This document shows positions 14,851 through 16,032 of a stretch of 16,032 bases of DNA, one piece after another. Source of the DNA: Alphaproteobacteria bacterium UBA2784 (GTDB lineage: Bacteria > Pseudomonadota > Alphaproteobacteria > Micropepsales > Micropepsaceae); assembly GCA_002352285.1 (NCBI GenBank), contig DEIC01000048.1, positions 13,454 through 29,485 on the forward strand. The letters run 5' to 3'. Numbering within the stretch: position 1 is the stretch's first letter; each line of letters opens with the position of its first letter. The notes under the pieces were generated by a model, which saw nothing but the letters and a program-made list of their open reading frames with translations, ran no database searches and had not been told where the DNA came from. Both the position numbers and the translations under genes were made by a program.

Positions 14851-15126
14851 TCAGTTCCGGTACTGCTGGATGCGCGTGGTGCGCAGGCCGGCAAGGCCAT
14901 GGCGGTCAATCGCGCGCTGCCAGCCCAGGAATTCCTCGACCGTCAGCGTGTAACGGTTGCAGGCTTCCTCGAGGCTCAAGAGGCCGCCACGCACGGCTGC
15001 GACCACCTCCGCTTTCCTGCGGATGACCCAGCGCTTGGTGGCGGGCGGCGGCAGGTCCGCAATGGTCAGCGGGCTGCCATCAGGCCCGATGACGTAGTTC
15101 ACTCTGCCGTGTCGTTCTTCAGCCAT
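14851..15126 (-). CDS. sciP: Small CtrA inhibitory protein SciP (DUF1153)
   Basis: Small helix-turn-helix protein that in Caulobacter binds CtrA and blocks its activation of target promoters, limiting expression of early flagellar genes. From the ATG at 15126 it has 91 residues. The DUF1153 core is nearly complete: YVIGPDGSPLTIADLPPP (11-28), the KRWVIRRKAEVVAAV helix (31-45), GGLLSLEEACNRYTLTVEEF (47-66) and the basic tail HGLAGLRTTRIQQYRN. A GTG at 15135 in the same frame would add three residues. The ATG has a GAAG ribosome site five bases upstream, so it is preferred. The gene lies alone between flgE and the fliF operon, with a terminator behind it and possible control elements at 15194-15310. 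Confidence 0.93.
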   Translation of the reverse strand: MAEERHGRVNYVIGPDGSPLTIADLPPPATKRWVIRRKAEVVAAVRGGLLSLEEACNRYTLTVEEFLGWQRAIDRHGLAGLRTTRIQQYRN

Positions 15127-15193
15127 GATCTTCACTCAGCTCTCAGAAAAAAACCGGACGCAGCCTTCATGGACAGACGATAGGCGCGCCGCG

Positions 15194-15208
15194 CTAATGC
15201 GACGCTAA
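15194..15208 (-). promoter_or_regulatory. Degenerate CtrA-like motif upstream of sciP
   Basis: On the minus strand the sequence reads TTAG, seven bases, TTAG, i.e. the CtrA spacing with the last A of each half changed to G. It lies about 70 bases upstream of the sciP start. In Caulobacter sciP is itself CtrA-activated, which makes the position sensible, but two mismatches keep this weak. Confidence 0.25.
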
Positions 15209-15247
15209 GCAGCAAGGTAAATTTCCACTGAATACAACGCGTTAGAC

Positions 15248-15310
15248 GCGATTTTGGCGGCCAGAACGTGCCATTTCAGGTCACTTCGGCAGATCTGGCC
15301 GCCTTATCGC
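15248..15310. repeat. Long inverted repeat between flgE and sciP
   Basis: GGCGGCCAGA (15256-15265) and TCTGGCCGCC (15294-15303) are perfect inverted arms. A second pair outside them, GCGAT (15248-15252) and ATCGC (15306-15310), extends the stem after a small bulge. The loop is 28 bases. It begins three bases past the flgE stop. Neither strand shows a T-run after the stem, so it looks more like an mRNA 3'-end stabiliser or Rho-type/processing structure than an intrinsic terminator. Confidence 0.6.
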
Positions 15311-15312
15311 GC

Positions 15313-16032
15313 TTAGCGCTTGATCCTCAGCATTTCTTCGAGCATCTGGTCGGCGGTCGAGATGATGCGTGTTGCCGCCGAATAGGCCCGCTGGGTGGTG
15401 ATGAGGTCGGTGAACTCCTTTGCGAGATCAACCGTCGAGCTTTCCAGCGACGATGCCGCAATCGAACCCGCACCGCCGACATTCGCCTCAAGGAACGAGG
15501 CGACGCCTGAATCATCCGTCGCGCGATAGGCGTTGCCATTGATGGCGGCAAGGCCGTTCGGATTCTGGAAGTTGGCAATCGGCAGCTTGAAGACGCGGCG
15601 CTCCACGCCGTTATCGAAAAGCGCGGTCACATAGCCATCATCATCAACCTTCACGCCGATCAGGCCGCCGAACAGGGCGCCATCAACGGTGCTGGAAAGC
15701 AGCGTCGAGGGGCTGTCATACTGCGTGAAGCCGGTGGGCTGGCCGGGCGTTCCGAAGTCGATGTCGATTGACTGCGCCGAGAGGCCCGACGACGGATCCC
15801 ACGGAATCGTCAGCGACACGGAGCTTGCAGGCGTTGCCAGCGTGCCATCGGTGTTGAACGTCAGCGTGCCGGTGGCCACCGGGTTGTTCGCTGCGCCACC
15901 AATATTGGCAACATTGCCGTCATAGATGACTTCGTACTGCCACGTATTGGCTGCGGTCTTCACAAAGGCGACGCGCAGGGGCTGGGTGCCGCCCTGGCTG
16001 TCAAAGACTTCGAGTGTGCGCTGGAAGTCGGG
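15313..16032 (-). CDS. flgE: Flagellar hook protein FlgE (partial, C-terminal 239 residues)
   Basis: Hook subunit exported by the flagellar type III apparatus. The reading frame is open to the window edge, and the first visible residues are PDFQRTLEVFDSQGG. The central hook-protein pattern (LEVFDSQGG..PLRVAFVKTAANTWQYEVIYDG) is followed by a hook D1/D2-type region with NTDGTLATP, and then GYVTALFDNGVERRVFKLPIA. The conserved C-terminal helix carries SSTVDLAKEFTDLITTQRAYSAATRIISTADQMLEEML, characteristic of the FlgE/F/G family. The NTW signature and domain order favour FlgE over FlgF or FlgG. In Caulobacter this gene is a FlbD/sigma-54 target; its promoter lies outside the window. Confidence 0.93.
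   Translation of the reverse strand, partial: PDFQRTLEVFDSQGGTQPLRVAFVKTAANTWQYEVIYDGNVANIGGAANNPVATGTLTFNTDGTLATPASSVSLTIPWDPSSGLSAQSIDIDFGTPGQPTGFTQYDSPSTLLSSTVDGALFGGLIGVKVDDDGYVTALFDNGVERRVFKLPIANFQNPNGLAAINGNAYRATDDSGVASFLEANVGGAGSIAASSLESSTVDLAKEFTDLITTQRAYSAATRIISTADQMLEEMLRIKR

Noticed and set aside
15259..15273. Sigma-54 promoter upstream of sciP: perfect -24 element TGGCACG on the minus strand at 15273-15267
   Set aside because: The -12 element is off: the GC dinucleotide is one base too close and TTGC is not present. The match also falls inside the inverted repeat.

Overview
The window is a flagellar and cell-cycle control region of an alphaproteobacterium of the Caulobacterales/Hyphomonadales type. 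The placement rests on four proteins: a nearly textbook CtrA, the small CtrA-inhibitory protein SciP (DUF1153), the sigma-54 activator FlbD with an atypical receiver domain, and a FliF-FliG-FliH(FlbE)-FliN-FlbD gene order like that of Caulobacter. Base composition is GC-rich and looks uniform by eye. No insertion sequence, phage gene, tRNA, rRNA or CRISPR array was seen.

Layout. (1) 1-482, minus strand: 5' part of ctrA, cut by the window edge. (2) 483-732: divergent control region between ctrA and fliI, with several TTAA half-sites, a perfect 9-bp DnaA box and a CtrA-like box in front of fliI. (3) 733-2495, plus strand: fliI-fliJ, translationally coupled. (4) 2496-2757: gap filled mostly by a 137-bp element that can fold as a cloverleaf (2571-2707). 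(5) 2758-3171, plus strand: a DoxX-like membrane protein. (6) 6215-3177, minus strand: lemA, a short secreted DUF2207 protein and a full-length DUF2207 membrane protein, probably one operon with its own sigma-70-type promoter. (7) 14656-6309, minus strand: fliF-fliG-fliH-fliN-flbD-flhA-flhF, seven close-packed genes behind a CtrA-like box. (8) 15126-14851, minus strand: sciP, followed by a clear intrinsic terminator. (9) 16032-15313, minus strand: the 3' part of the hook gene flgE, cut by the window edge.

How it fits together. CtrA is the cell-cycle master regulator that turns on early flagellar genes. CtrA-like boxes with the right N7 spacing lie in front of both fliI and fliF. The fliF operon builds the MS ring and switch (FliF, FliG, FliN), the export-ATPase regulator (FliH), the export gate (FlhA), a FlhF-type GTPase, and FlbD, which in Caulobacter activates later sigma-54 genes such as the hook gene. 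FliI and FliJ complete the FliH-FliI-FliJ export ATPase complex. SciP, encoded between the early operon and the hook gene, represses CtrA-activated promoters. The window therefore holds the activator, its inhibitor, the next-tier activator and their structural targets.

Most of the window is ordinary for this lineage. The parts most worth a second look are the cloverleaf repeat, the lemA operon with a tandem, domain-only DUF2207 paralogue, the ctrA-fliI control region with its DnaA box, and the FlhF with eroded GTPase motifs.
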